This document shows positions 9,221-16,912 of a stretch of 64,000 nt of DNA, piece after piece. The position numbers and the translations under genes are program-made. The notes beneath the pieces are model-generated. The model was not told the DNA's origin, ran no database searches, and was given only the letters and a program-made list of their open reading frames with translations. This DNA comes from an uncultured Massilia sp. GTDB taxonomy: Bacteria; Pseudomonadota; Gammaproteobacteria; Burkholderiales; Burkholderiaceae_D. The first letter of the stretch is position 1. Every line of letters begins with the position of its first letter. The stretch is from NCBI RefSeq assembly GCF_913773735.1, contig NZ_CAJYEB010000039.1, forward strand, positions 42,241 through 106,240, given 5' to 3'.

Positions 9221-9891
9221 CCCCGGTCCTGCGGCGCCAGCCCGCCCGGACGTCCGGTCTTGAGGTAGAACGTGGCGCCGCCGGCGCCGGCGCGCACGTC
9301 CGGATGCGCGCCCGCGGGCAGGCGCAGCCAGCTGCCCTCGTCCAGGACGCGGTCGCCGGCGGCCAGGCTGCCGCCGAGGACCAGCAGCTCGGCGCCGTCC
9401 ACCGCGCCCGCGAACACGCCGGCGCCGGCATCCAGCCGCTGCAGGCTCACCTGCTCGGACGCATCCGCGAACAACGGACAGGCAGCGCGATCGGCGCGCC
9501 GCTGCCAGCGCGCCGCGTCGCGGGTGTCCACGCGCACGCGGGCGCCTTCGCCCGCGTCCATCTGGCGCAGCTTGACGAAGATGAGCGCGCCCTCGACGCT
9601 GAACGGCCGGTGGCCGGACCCGGGTGGATTGCGCAGGTACCAGCCGGCCGGATAGTTGCCGTCCTCGTCCGAGAACGTGCCGGACACGACCAGGATTTCC
9701 TCGCCGCCGGGATGGCGGTGCGGCGGGAAGCGGGAGTCCGCCGCGTAGCGCACGAGGCTGGTCGCGCGGGCCTGCTCCGCGCCCACCCGGTCGAGCATGA
9801 CGCGGCGCACGCCGGACTGCGGCGAGTCCACCCACCGGTAGTCGCGCGGGGTCACGATGGCGGGCCGGGAAAAGTCGGCGTTGACGAGCAT
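9169..9891 (-). CDS. Cupin-domain protein (ChrR-cupin-like)
   Basis: This 240-residue protein carries two cupin halves. The first has the metal-binding signature of ChrR-type cupins: PPHRHPGGEEILVVSGTFSDEDGNYPAGWYLRNP, with candidate ligands H, H, E and a later H (GSGHRP). The second half (about 150-220) keeps the fold but lacks the histidines. No ZAS anti-sigma domain is present, so this is a stand-alone cupin and not a ChrR anti-sigma factor. The ATG at 9891 has AGGAGG 6 nt upstream. The 3' end overlaps the HAF remnant on the other strand by 52 bp. Function is unassigned. A role in sensing or detoxifying reactive oxygen species is the usual guess for such cupins. Confidence 0.75.
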   Translation of the reverse strand: MLVNADFSRPAIVTPRDYRWVDSPQSGVRRVMLDRVGAEQARATSLVRYAADSRFPPHRHPGGEEILVVSGTFSDEDGNYPAGWYLRNPPGSGHRPFSVEGALIFVKLRQMDAGEGARVRVDTRDAARWQRRADRAACPLFADASEQVSLQRLDAGAGVFAGAVDGAELLVLGGSLAAGDRVLDEGSWLRLPAGAHPDVRAGAGGATFYLKTGRPGGLAPQDRGHGAQPSPRRRMNGGIL

Positions 9892-9972
9892 GGGTGTCCT
9901 CCTGGTCGGTGCAGGCCGACATCGTAGCGCAGGCGGCACCGTCGCGGGCGCCGCATGCCGCCGCGCAGACTC

Positions 9973-11037
9973 CTAGCCCGGCGGCCGGTAACTCGCCAGC
10001 CATGCCCGCACGCTGTTGGCATCCGCCGCGCGCGCGTACTTGCCTTGCGCGTCGAGGAACACCATGACGGTCGGCCGGCCCTTGACGCTGGCGTACAGCA
10101 CCATGCAGCGCCCGGCTTCCCAGATGTAGCCGGTCTTCTGCAGCCGGATGCGCCAGCTGCGGTTGGCCGTCAGCCGGTTGGTGTTGTGGTAGGCGGTGCG
10201 CAGCCGGCCCTGGCGGATCGTGAAGCTGCGGTCGGTGGAGTAGCGCCGGATCAGCGCATGCTGTTCCACCGCGATCACCAGCCTGGCCAGGTCTGCCGGC
10301 GTCGACACGTTGGCGCTCGACAGGCCGGTCGGCTCCACGTAGCGCGTGCTGCGCATCCCCAGCGCCCGGGCCTTCGCGTTCATCGCCGCGACGAAGGCGG
10401 CGGTGCCGCCCGGATAGTGGCGCCCCAGCGCGGACGCGGCGCGGTTCTCGGAACTCATCAGGGCGATGTGCAGCATGGCCGAGCGCGGCAGGCTGGTGCC
10501 CACCTGCAGCCGGGACGAGGAAAACTTGAGGCGGTCGACGTCGGCGCCGGTCACCGTCAGCTGCTGCGCCATGTCCTGCTTCGCTTCCAGCACCACCAGC
10601 GCCGTCATCAGCTTGGTCAGCGAGGCGATCGGCATCACGGCGTCCGCGTTCTTGCGGTACAGCTCGGCGCCGCTCTTCGGATCGAGGATCAGGACAGCGC
10701 TCGACTTGAGCGCCGCCAGCTTGGTCGCGCGCGGCGCCGCGGCCAGGCGGCGCGTGGCCGCCTTCACGACGGGGCGCTTCCTGACGATCCGCGCCTTCGC
10801 CCGCGCCTTCGCCCGCGCCTTCGCCTTCACCGTCGGCCTGGCCCGGACCCTGCCCTTCGGCCTGGCCTTCGCCGTCACCCGCGCTTTCGCCTTCGGCCGC
10901 GCTGCCGGCGCCGCCGTCGATGCCGTCGATGCCGCGTGCGCGGATGCGGCGACGGCGCGGCCTTCCTCGGCGCGAACGGGGCATGGGTGCGCGACCAGCA
11001 GCGCCAGTCCCAGGATCAGGGGAGCAAATCGTGTCAT
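9973..11037 (-). CDS. pbpG: D-alanyl-D-alanine carboxypeptidase/endopeptidase, PBP7 type
   Basis: This 354-residue periplasmic penicillin-binding protein has a signal peptide (about 1-23, ending PVRAEE) and the three active-site motifs: SLTK (S139, K142), SEN (S196-N198) and KTG (301-303). It should trim or cleave peptidoglycan cross-links. Between signal peptide and catalytic domain lies an unusual basic linker (about 48-108) built of Ala-Lys-Ala-Arg units, histone-like in composition. The ATG at 11037 gives a clean signal peptide. Frames from 11088 or 11097 would put the start inside the regulatory repeats. No strong RBS is visible. It is divergent from the operon at 11241 and shares the phased-repeat promoter with it. 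Confidence 0.88.
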   Translation of the reverse strand: MTRFAPLILGLALLVAHPCPVRAEEGRAVAASAHAASTASTAAPAARPKAKARVTAKARPKGRVRARPTVKAKARAKARAKARIVRKRPVVKAATRRLAAAPRATKLAALKSSAVLILDPKSGAELYRKNADAVMPIASLTKLMTALVVLEAKQDMAQQLTVTGADVDRLKFSSSRLQVGTSLPRSAMLHIALMSSENRAASALGRHYPGGTAAFVAAMNAKARALGMRSTRYVEPTGLSSANVSTPADLARLVIAVEQHALIRRYSTDRSFTIRQGRLRTAYHNTNRLTANRSWRIRLQKTGYIWEAGRCMVLYASVKGRPTVMVFLDAQGKYARAADANSVRAWLASYRPPG

Positions 11038-11073
11038 GTCGTCGATGGGCAGGGCAAGCAAGCGATGCCGGCC

Positions 11074-11189
11074 ATCGTAGTCAGCCATACTTAGCAAACC
11101 CTTAGCGCACAGAAACAGTGCTCGCAGGACACGAATGGCGCATTGGCTAAGTTTGCGCTAAGTATTCGCTAAGTCTTCTTCCCTACCAT
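11074..11189. promoter_or_regulatory. Divergent promoter with five 11-bp-phased GCTAAGT repeats
   Basis: Three copies of GCTAAGT start at 11146, 11157 and 11168 on the plus strand. Two copies (ACTTAGC at 11089; CCTTAGC, one mismatch, at 11100) point the other way. All neighbours are exactly 11 bp apart. Nine bases beyond the last copy on each side is a TANNAT -10: TACCAT at 11184-11189 (plus) and TACGAT at 11079-11074 (minus). This is the architecture of OmpR-family (PmrA/QseB-like) activators. The regulator encoded at 14741 is the likely ligand. Confidence 0.65.
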
Positions 11190-11240
11190 GGCAATACGTA
11201 TTCATCCATTGATCCAAGCCAACTCTCTCAGCGAACGACA

Positions 11241-12320
11241 TTGACAAGACGACTCCCCTTCCCGCTCGAACGCCTGCCGGCCGCCTGCGCCGTCGTGGCG
11301 ACGCTCGCCATGGCCGCGGCCCCGGCCCATTCCGCCGCGGCGTCCCGCCGCGCCGCGCCGGCGCGTGCCGACGTCGTCGGCGACTTCCAGGTGCTGGCGC
11401 AGCAACGCCCCTGGGATTGCCCGGCGGCGGCGCGCGCCGGGCTCGACGCCACCTGGCCGGACGGCCAGGCCGCCTGCGCCTGGCAGAACCGCCTGCGCAG
11501 GCAGAGCTGGAGCTGGAGCGACGACGGCGCCGCCGCGTGCCTCGGCACCCAGGCGCGCTGGTGGAACCGCGCCCAGGCCGGGCTGCCGCCCACGGCGCTG
11601 CGCAGCGTCTGGGACCGGCGCTGGACCACGCAGACGCTGCACATGCAGGTCGGCGGCGAGGAGCGCCTGCTGCTGCTGCGGCGCGACGCCAAGGGACGCT
11701 GGCAGGCGACCGAGTGGCGCTGGAATCCCAATCCGCGCCCGGCCACGCGGCGCTGGCAGGAGGGACGCTGGAAGCTGTTGATGGCGGCGGTGGCGCAGCC
11801 GGGGTTCGGCACTCCCGATGCCGGCGGCGCCGAGGCCGCGCCGATGCGGCCGGTGTTCCGCCGGCTGCTGGGCACGCGCCCGGGCGAACTGGGGCCGGAA
11901 GGCTTGACGCTCGCCGCCGCCGGCCTGTGCCTGCAGGCCAGCAACCCCCTGCCCGGCCCGTCCAGGCTGCCGCTGTCGTACAGCCCCAACGACAGCCGCC
12001 TGGAGCAGCGCGCCGCGATGCACCTGCAACTGAGCCGCCAGCATCCGGACGTGCGCTGGCTGACGCCGTTCAAGATGCTGGACATGCCCGCCAGCCTGCC
12101 CAGCGGCGCCAAGTTCCTCGCGACCTGGGTCGAGGGCGGCCAGGTGATCGGCCAGCTGTGGATCCCGCAGAAGGGCGACGCGCCCGTCGTGCGGGTACGG
12201 GTCGGCGCGCGCCTGCCGAAGGGACCGGACAAGGAAGCGGCCGCGCTGCCGGCCGCCAAGGCGGCCGTCGAGCAGGAGCTGGCGGCGATCGCGCAACAAT
12301 GGGCGGCCGTCCATGAATGA
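11241..12320 (+). CDS. Secreted protein of unknown function, first gene of antiporter/YbdK/two-component operon
   Basis: This 359-residue protein has a basic N terminus and a signal peptide (about 12-33, ending APAHSAAA). It is rich in Trp and Arg (for example RRWTTQTLHMQVGGEERLL, TEWRWNPN) and matches no family I recognise; the predicted location is periplasmic. The start is TTG at 11241, for which no clear RBS is visible. The next ATG in frame (11310) would cut the signal peptide. Its end overlaps the antiporter start by 8 bp, so the genes are co-translated. Expression is probably controlled by the five-repeat promoter upstream. Confidence 0.65.
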   Translation: MTRRLPFPLERLPAACAVVATLAMAAAPAHSAAASRRAAPARADVVGDFQVLAQQRPWDCPAAARAGLDATWPDGQAACAWQNRLRRQSWSWSDDGAAACLGTQARWWNRAQAGLPPTALRSVWDRRWTTQTLHMQVGGEERLLLLRRDAKGRWQATEWRWNPNPRPATRRWQEGRWKLLMAAVAQPGFGTPDAGGAEAAPMRPVFRRLLGTRPGELGPEGLTLAAAGLCLQASNPLPGPSRLPLSYSPNDSRLEQRAAMHLQLSRQHPDVRWLTPFKMLDMPASLPSGAKFLATWVEGGQVIGQLWIPQKGDAPVVRVRVGARLPKGPDKEAAALPAAKAAVEQELAAIAQQWAAVHE

Positions 12321-13521
12321 CGCCTCGACCCTGCCCCTGTTCCTGTTTTCGCCGCTGGCCATCATCGGCGCCGGCCTGCTGCTGGCCCAGATCTTCGGCG
12401 TGCTGCTGCAGCGGCGCGGCGTGCCGCGGCTGTACGGCGCCGTCGCCGCCGGCCTGATCCTGGGCGTGAGCGGCTTCGGCCTGGTCGACAACGCCCTGCT
12501 GTCCTATTTCCAGGAACTGCTCAATGCCGCCTCGGCCCTGGTGCTGTTCGAGGCCGGGCGCAAGATGGACCTGGCCTGGCTGTGGCGCAGCCGCGCCCAG
12601 GGCGCGTCGCTGCTGCTCGGTTGCCTGCTGCGCGGCGCCTGCGCGGTGGCGCTGCTGGTGCCGTTCGGCGTGGGCTGGGCCGACGCCGCCTTCATCGCCT
12701 CGATCCTCATCGCCATCAACCCGGTGGTGTTCACCTCGAGCGTGTCCGACCACAACGCCACCGGCGTGGCGACCTATGCGGCCGCCAACGCCGTCGGCCT
12801 GAGCCACCTGGTGGCGCTGGTGGCGCTGTCGGTCTCGCTGGCCTGGCTGCGCAGCCACGGCGTGACGGAGGAAGTGCCGTTCGCCGAGCAATTGCTGCAC
12901 CAGGGCGGCAAGCTGCTGGCGGGCGCCGCCATCGCGCTGCTGTGCTACGGCGTGTACAAGCTGGCCTCGCGCGTGTCGCGCGCCGAGGCCAGCCTGCGCC
13001 CCGGCATCCTGCTGGCCACGCTGATGCTGGACCTGGGCCTGTGCTCGGTCACCGCGTCGAGCGCGCTGCTGTCGCTGCTGCTGATGGGCCTGCTGCTGCG
13101 CAACGCCGAGAAGCGCGAGAACGTGTTCCAGGCCCAGCTCAAGACGGTGCAGGACATCGGCTATGCGCTGCTGTTCATGATGTCGGCCGCGCTGGTCCAG
13201 TTCGGGCAGGTGCTGCAATGGCAGATCGTGCTAATGGCGCTGCTGCTGTTCGCGGCGCGCATCGCGGTCACGCGCCTGGCCCTCGTCCCCGGCCAGGCCT
13301 GGAGCGCACGCAAGCAGCACGCGATCGCGCTATGCGCCTGCTCGCTGGTAAGCTTCAGCACCCTGGTCGTGGACAGCTCGATGTCCAACGCGGCCTACCT
13401 GGGCGACAGCGCCACGCGGCTGATGCAGGCGCTGCTGGCGCTGAACGTGCTGGTGGCGCCGGCGATCACCTGGGCCGGCCTGCACTTCGCCGGCGAAACG
13501 CATGAAGGGAGCGAACGATGA
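12313..13521 (+). CDS. Monovalent cation/proton antiporter (CPA2/KefB-like membrane domain)
   Basis: This 402-residue integral membrane protein has about 11-12 hydrophobic segments. A conserved stretch ILIAINPVVFTSSVSDHNATG probably holds part of the unwound ion-binding helix pair of the Na+/H+ exchanger fold. The C-terminal TrkA-N/RCK regulatory domain of KefB/KefC is absent, so this is a bare transport core. It is translationally linked to its neighbours (8-bp overlap upstream, 4-bp overlap downstream). The association with a two-component system and a glutamate-cysteine-ligase-like enzyme recalls glutathione-gated K+ efflux, but without the RCK domain that parallel is only suggestive. Confidence 0.75.
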   Translation: MNDASTLPLFLFSPLAIIGAGLLLAQIFGVLLQRRGVPRLYGAVAAGLILGVSGFGLVDNALLSYFQELLNAASALVLFEAGRKMDLAWLWRSRAQGASLLLGCLLRGACAVALLVPFGVGWADAAFIASILIAINPVVFTSSVSDHNATGVATYAAANAVGLSHLVALVALSVSLAWLRSHGVTEEVPFAEQLLHQGGKLLAGAAIALLCYGVYKLASRVSRAEASLRPGILLATLMLDLGLCSVTASSALLSLLLMGLLLRNAEKRENVFQAQLKTVQDIGYALLFMMSAALVQFGQVLQWQIVLMALLLFAARIAVTRLALVPGQAWSARKQHAIALCACSLVSFSTLVVDSSMSNAAYLGDSATRLMQALLALNVLVAPAITWAGLHFAGETHEGSER

Positions 13522-14744
13522 CGACAGCCACGGAATTCGACAGCGCGGCAGCGCAGGCACGAGCGCAGGCACAAGCGGTGGCGGGCGCCGGCCCGGCCTT
13601 CCTGCCGCCGTTCGCCGAGTCGCGGCTCGGCAGCATGGGCATCGAGCTGGAACTGATGGTGCTCGACCGCCTCACCTACGACCTGCTGCCGGCCGCGCCG
13701 GACATCCTGCGCCTGCTCGACCAGCAGGACAAGGCCTGGGTGGCGACGCCCGAGATCACCACCTCGATGCTGGAAGTCGCTACCTCGGTGCTGGGCAGCT
13801 ACCGCGAGGCCGCGGGCCAGCTGGAGGAAATCCGCACCAGCGTGCTGCGGGCCGCCTTCGCGGTCGGCGCGGCGATCTCCGGCGGCGGCGCCCATCCGTT
13901 CCAGAAGTGGAACGAGCAGCGCATCTACCCGAAGGAGCGCTACCGCGCGTCGGCCAAGAAGTTCGGCTACCTGGCCAAGCTGTTCACCGTGTTCGGCATG
14001 CACGTCCACATCGGCATGCCCAGCGCCGACGAGGCGGTGCGCGTGGGCGCCTGGCTGACCCAGCGCGCGCCGCTGTTCATCGCGCTGTCGGCCAACTCGC
14101 CCTGCTGGCAGGGCGAGGACTCGGGCTTCTGCAGCGCGCGCAGCAACGTGGTCGGGGCCTTCCCGATGAGCGGCATCATGCCGTCCGACCTGCGCAGCTG
14201 GGAGGAATTCGCCGCGCATTTCGAGCGCCTGGCGCAGCACGGCATCGTCAACAGCATCAAGGACTTCTACTGGGACGTGCGGCCCAAGCCGGAATACGGG
14301 ACGATCGAGCTGCGCGTGCTGGACACGCCGCTGCACCCGGCCTATGCCGCGGCGCTGGCCTGCTACGCGCGCGAAGTGTGCATCGAGGTGGCGGACCAGC
14401 CGGGCACCTGGCCGGGCGGGAACGCGCGCGAACTGTACAACTGGAACCGCTTCAACGCGGCCAAGGATGGCATCCGCGGCAGCTGGATCGACCCGGCCAC
14501 CGGCGTCGCCCGCCCGATCCAGGACGTGGTGCGCGCCGACCTGGCGCGCCTGGCGGCCCGCTCCGACGATCCCGGCTTCCCCGAGGCCTGCGCCTTGATC
14601 GAGGCGCTGCTGCGCGACGGCGGCCAGGCGCGCTGGCTGACCGCGCACATGGCGGCGGGCGCCGGCATGAACGACCTGGCGCGCGTGGCCAGCGAACTGT
14701 TCGAGCGCGCGCCGGCGTCCGCCGGCCCCGGAGCGCAGGCATGA
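13518..14744 (+). CDS. ybdK: Carboxylate-amine ligase, glutamate-cysteine ligase family 2 (YbdK type)
   Basis: This 408-residue enzyme has the GCS2 signatures: GMGIELELMV-like ATP/acid binding near residue 38, GGGAHPFQ, GMHVHIG and the C-terminal WDVRPKPEYGTIELRVLD. The family couples ATP hydrolysis to peptide-bond formation. E. coli YbdK has weak glutamate-cysteine ligase activity and its physiological product is uncertain. At 408 residues it is slightly longer than YbdK (372), with extra residues at the N terminus. It overlaps the antiporter stop by 4 bp (ATGA) and the response-regulator start by 4 bp. Its conserved partner genes suggest a periplasmic or osmotic stress role, unproven. Confidence 0.85.
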   Translation: MTTATEFDSAAAQARAQAQAVAGAGPAFLPPFAESRLGSMGIELELMVLDRLTYDLLPAAPDILRLLDQQDKAWVATPEITTSMLEVATSVLGSYREAAGQLEEIRTSVLRAAFAVGAAISGGGAHPFQKWNEQRIYPKERYRASAKKFGYLAKLFTVFGMHVHIGMPSADEAVRVGAWLTQRAPLFIALSANSPCWQGEDSGFCSARSNVVGAFPMSGIMPSDLRSWEEFAAHFERLAQHGIVNSIKDFYWDVRPKPEYGTIELRVLDTPLHPAYAAALACYAREVCIEVADQPGTWPGGNARELYNWNRFNAAKDGIRGSWIDPATGVARPIQDVVRADLARLAARSDDPGFPEACALIEALLRDGGQARWLTAHMAAGAGMNDLARVASELFERAPASAGPGAQA

Positions 14745-15403
14745 GGGTGCTGCTGGTCGAGGACGACCCGATGATCGGCAGCGTGGTCCAGCACGCGCTG
14801 CGCGACGCCGGCTACGCGGCCGACTGGGTGCGCGACGGCGAGGCCGCGCTGACGGCCCTGCGGACGCTCGACTACGAACTGGTGCTGCTCGACCTGAACC
14901 TGCCGCGCATCGACGGCATGGCCGTGCTGCGCGACATCCGCAAGGCGCGCAACAGCGTGCCGGTGCTGGTGCTGACGGCGCGCGAGGCGACCGAGGACCG
15001 CGTGGCGGGCCTGGACGGCGGCGCCGACGACTACCTGGTCAAGCCGTTCGCGATGAGCGAGCTGCTGGCGCGGATGCGCGCCCTGACCCGGCGCAAGGAA
15101 GGGGCGTCCAGCACGATGCTCGGGAACGGCGTCGTCGAACTCGATCCGGCCACCCACGAGGCCCGCGTCGGCGCCACGGCGGTGCGCCTGACGGCGCGCG
15201 AATTCCCGCTGCTGCAGGCCCTGCTGGTGCGGCCCGGCGCGATCCTGTCGCGCACCGAGCTCGAGCACCGCGTCTACGGCTGGAACGAGGAAGTCGAGAG
15301 CAATGCCATCGAGTTCCTGATCCACTCGCTGCGCAAGAAGCTGGGCAGCGAGACCATCAAGAACGTGCGGGGTGTCGGATGGATGGTCGCGAAGGGCCGG
15401 TAG
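14741..15403 (+). CDS. OmpR-family response regulator (QseB-like)
   Basis: This 220-residue regulator has a receiver with E7-D8-D9, phosphorylatable D51 and K101, then a winged-helix domain with NAIEFLIHSLRKKL and NVRGVGWM. The ATG at 14741 overlaps the YbdK stop. The end overlaps the kinase start at 15379 by 25 bp, a tight coupling. It resembles the regulator at 2649, so the two are paralogous systems. It is the natural candidate to bind the five GCTAAGT repeats at 11089-11174 and to control both its own operon and the D,D-peptidase. Confidence 0.93.
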   Translation: MRVLLVEDDPMIGSVVQHALRDAGYAADWVRDGEAALTALRTLDYELVLLDLNLPRIDGMAVLRDIRKARNSVPVLVLTAREATEDRVAGLDGGADDYLVKPFAMSELLARMRALTRRKEGASSTMLGNGVVELDPATHEARVGATAVRLTAREFPLLQALLVRPGAILSRTELEHRVYGWNEEVESNAIEFLIHSLRKKLGSETIKNVRGVGWMVAKGR

Positions 15404-16749
15404 CGGCGTCGCTGCGCTTCCGGCTGTCGCTGTGGATCTCGACGGCGATCGTGCTCGGCGCGACCGTCGCCGGGCTGTATTCCTGGACCGAAGCCACCGC
15501 CGAGGCCCACCGCGGCCAGGACACGCAGCTGCGCCAGGTCGGCTACCTGATCAGCCGGCTCGATGCCGTGCCCACCTCGCCGATGCCGCGCGAGCGCGTG
15601 GGCGACGTCGACTTCGACGCGCGCCTGATCGTGCGCTTCATCGACGCGCCGGGCCGCACGTCGTCGCACGCGGGGCGCCCGCCGTTCTTTTCGCCGTCGC
15701 TGCCGGACGGCCTGCAGACCGTCGCCGTCGGCAACGAGACCTGGCGCGTGTTCGTGCGCACCAATTCGAAGGGCGTGCGCGTCGCGGTGGCGCAGCAGAC
15801 CGCGGTGCGCGACGCCGCGGCGCGCTCCAGCGCCCTGCGCACCGTGATGCCGATCCTGTTCCTCGGGCCAGTGCTGGTGCTGCTGGTGACGCTGCTGGTG
15901 CGCGCCATGTTCCGCCCGCTGCAGCGGCTCGCGGTGCGCCTGGGCGAGCGGCGCGAGAACGACCTGGGCGAAGTCGACCGGGCCGCCCTGCCGTCCGAGG
16001 TCTGGCCGTTCGTCAGCGCCATCAACAAGCTGATCGCGCGCACGGTGCGCGCGCTGTCGCTGCAGCGGCGCTTCATCGCCGACGCCGCGCACGAGCTGCG
16101 CTCGCCGATGACGGCCATGTCGCTGCAGGCCGAACGCCTGGCCGCCAGCGACATGCCGGACGAGGCGCGCGCGCGCCTGGAGGCGCTGTCGGCGGGCCTG
16201 TCGCGCACGCGGGTGATGCTGGACCAACTGCTGGCGCTGGCGCGCACCCAGGAATCGCGGGTCGGGCAGCCGACGCAGGTGCCGCTCAAGAAGGCGATCC
16301 AGGAATGCCTGGAAGACCTGGTGCCGCTGGCCGAGGCCAAGGGCATCGACCTGGGCGTGGTCGGCGACGCCGATCCGGCCGTCGGCGGGCGGCCGGTGGA
16401 CATCGCGAGCCTGGTCAAGAACCTGGTCGACAACGCCATCCGCTACACGCCGCCGGGCGGGCGCGTCGACATCAACCTGGCCGAGGTCGACGGCCGCGTC
16501 GTCCTCGACATCGACGACACCGGCCCCGGCATCCCCGAGCAGGAGCGGGCGCGCGTGTTCGATCCGTTCTACCGCGTGCTCGGCAACGGCGAGATCGGCT
16601 CCGGCCTGGGGCTGGCCATCACGGCCTCGATCGCGGACCAGATCGGCGCGACGATCGCGCTGCTGGACAAGCCCGACGGCACGCCGGGCCTGCGGGCGCG
16701 TGTGACGTTCGCGCACGCCGCGCCCGCCGCGGCGCCCCGGGACGCCTGA
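15379..16749 (+). CDS. Two-component sensor histidine kinase (QseC-like)
   Basis: This 456-residue inner-membrane kinase has a first membrane segment at about 16-36, a periplasmic domain of about 115 residues, a second segment at about 156-174, a HAMP-like linker, and phosphoacceptor H238 in HELRSP. The N box (NLVDNAIRYTPPGGRV), DTGPGIP and GSGLGLAI follow. The start lies inside the end of the regulator gene. It is the last gene of the operon starting at 11241. The periplasmic part has no recognisable ligand-binding domain. Confidence 0.92.
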   Translation: MDGREGPVAASLRFRLSLWISTAIVLGATVAGLYSWTEATAEAHRGQDTQLRQVGYLISRLDAVPTSPMPRERVGDVDFDARLIVRFIDAPGRTSSHAGRPPFFSPSLPDGLQTVAVGNETWRVFVRTNSKGVRVAVAQQTAVRDAAARSSALRTVMPILFLGPVLVLLVTLLVRAMFRPLQRLAVRLGERRENDLGEVDRAALPSEVWPFVSAINKLIARTVRALSLQRRFIADAAHELRSPMTAMSLQAERLAASDMPDEARARLEALSAGLSRTRVMLDQLLALARTQESRVGQPTQVPLKKAIQECLEDLVPLAEAKGIDLGVVGDADPAVGGRPVDIASLVKNLVDNAIRYTPPGGRVDINLAEVDGRVVLDIDDTGPGIPEQERARVFDPFYRVLGNGEIGSGLGLAITASIADQIGATIALLDKPDGTPGLRARVTFAHAAPAAAPRDA

Positions 16750-16834
16750 GCGGCGCGCCGTCCCGCCGGTGCGTATTTACAACGCGGCGCCGCCGCCTGC
16801 ACCGCGAAGTGTCTGGTTGGCAACCCCCTGCGGG

Positions 16835-16840
16835 TATAAT
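16835..16840 (+). promoter_or_regulatory. Perfect TATAAT -10 upstream of the kinase-GGDEF gene
   Basis: TATAAT stands out in very GC-rich DNA, 72 bp before the ATG at 16913. TTGGCA (16817-16822) is upstream, but only 12 bp away, too close for a standard -35. An activator or a weak -35 may serve here. Confidence 0.4.
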
Positions 16841-16912
16841 CATGTCCACTTATGTGATGCCACACCGTGTGCCGCCCCGCCGGGCCGACGCCGGCACCCT
16901 GCAGGTCCGTCC

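Noticed and set aside
16817..16840. TTGGCA plus TATAAT as a full sigma-70 promoter, or TTGGCA-CTGCGG as a sigma-54 promoter
   Set aside because: The sigma-70 spacer is 12 bp and the GG-to-GC distance for sigma-54 is one base short. Only the TATAAT is kept.
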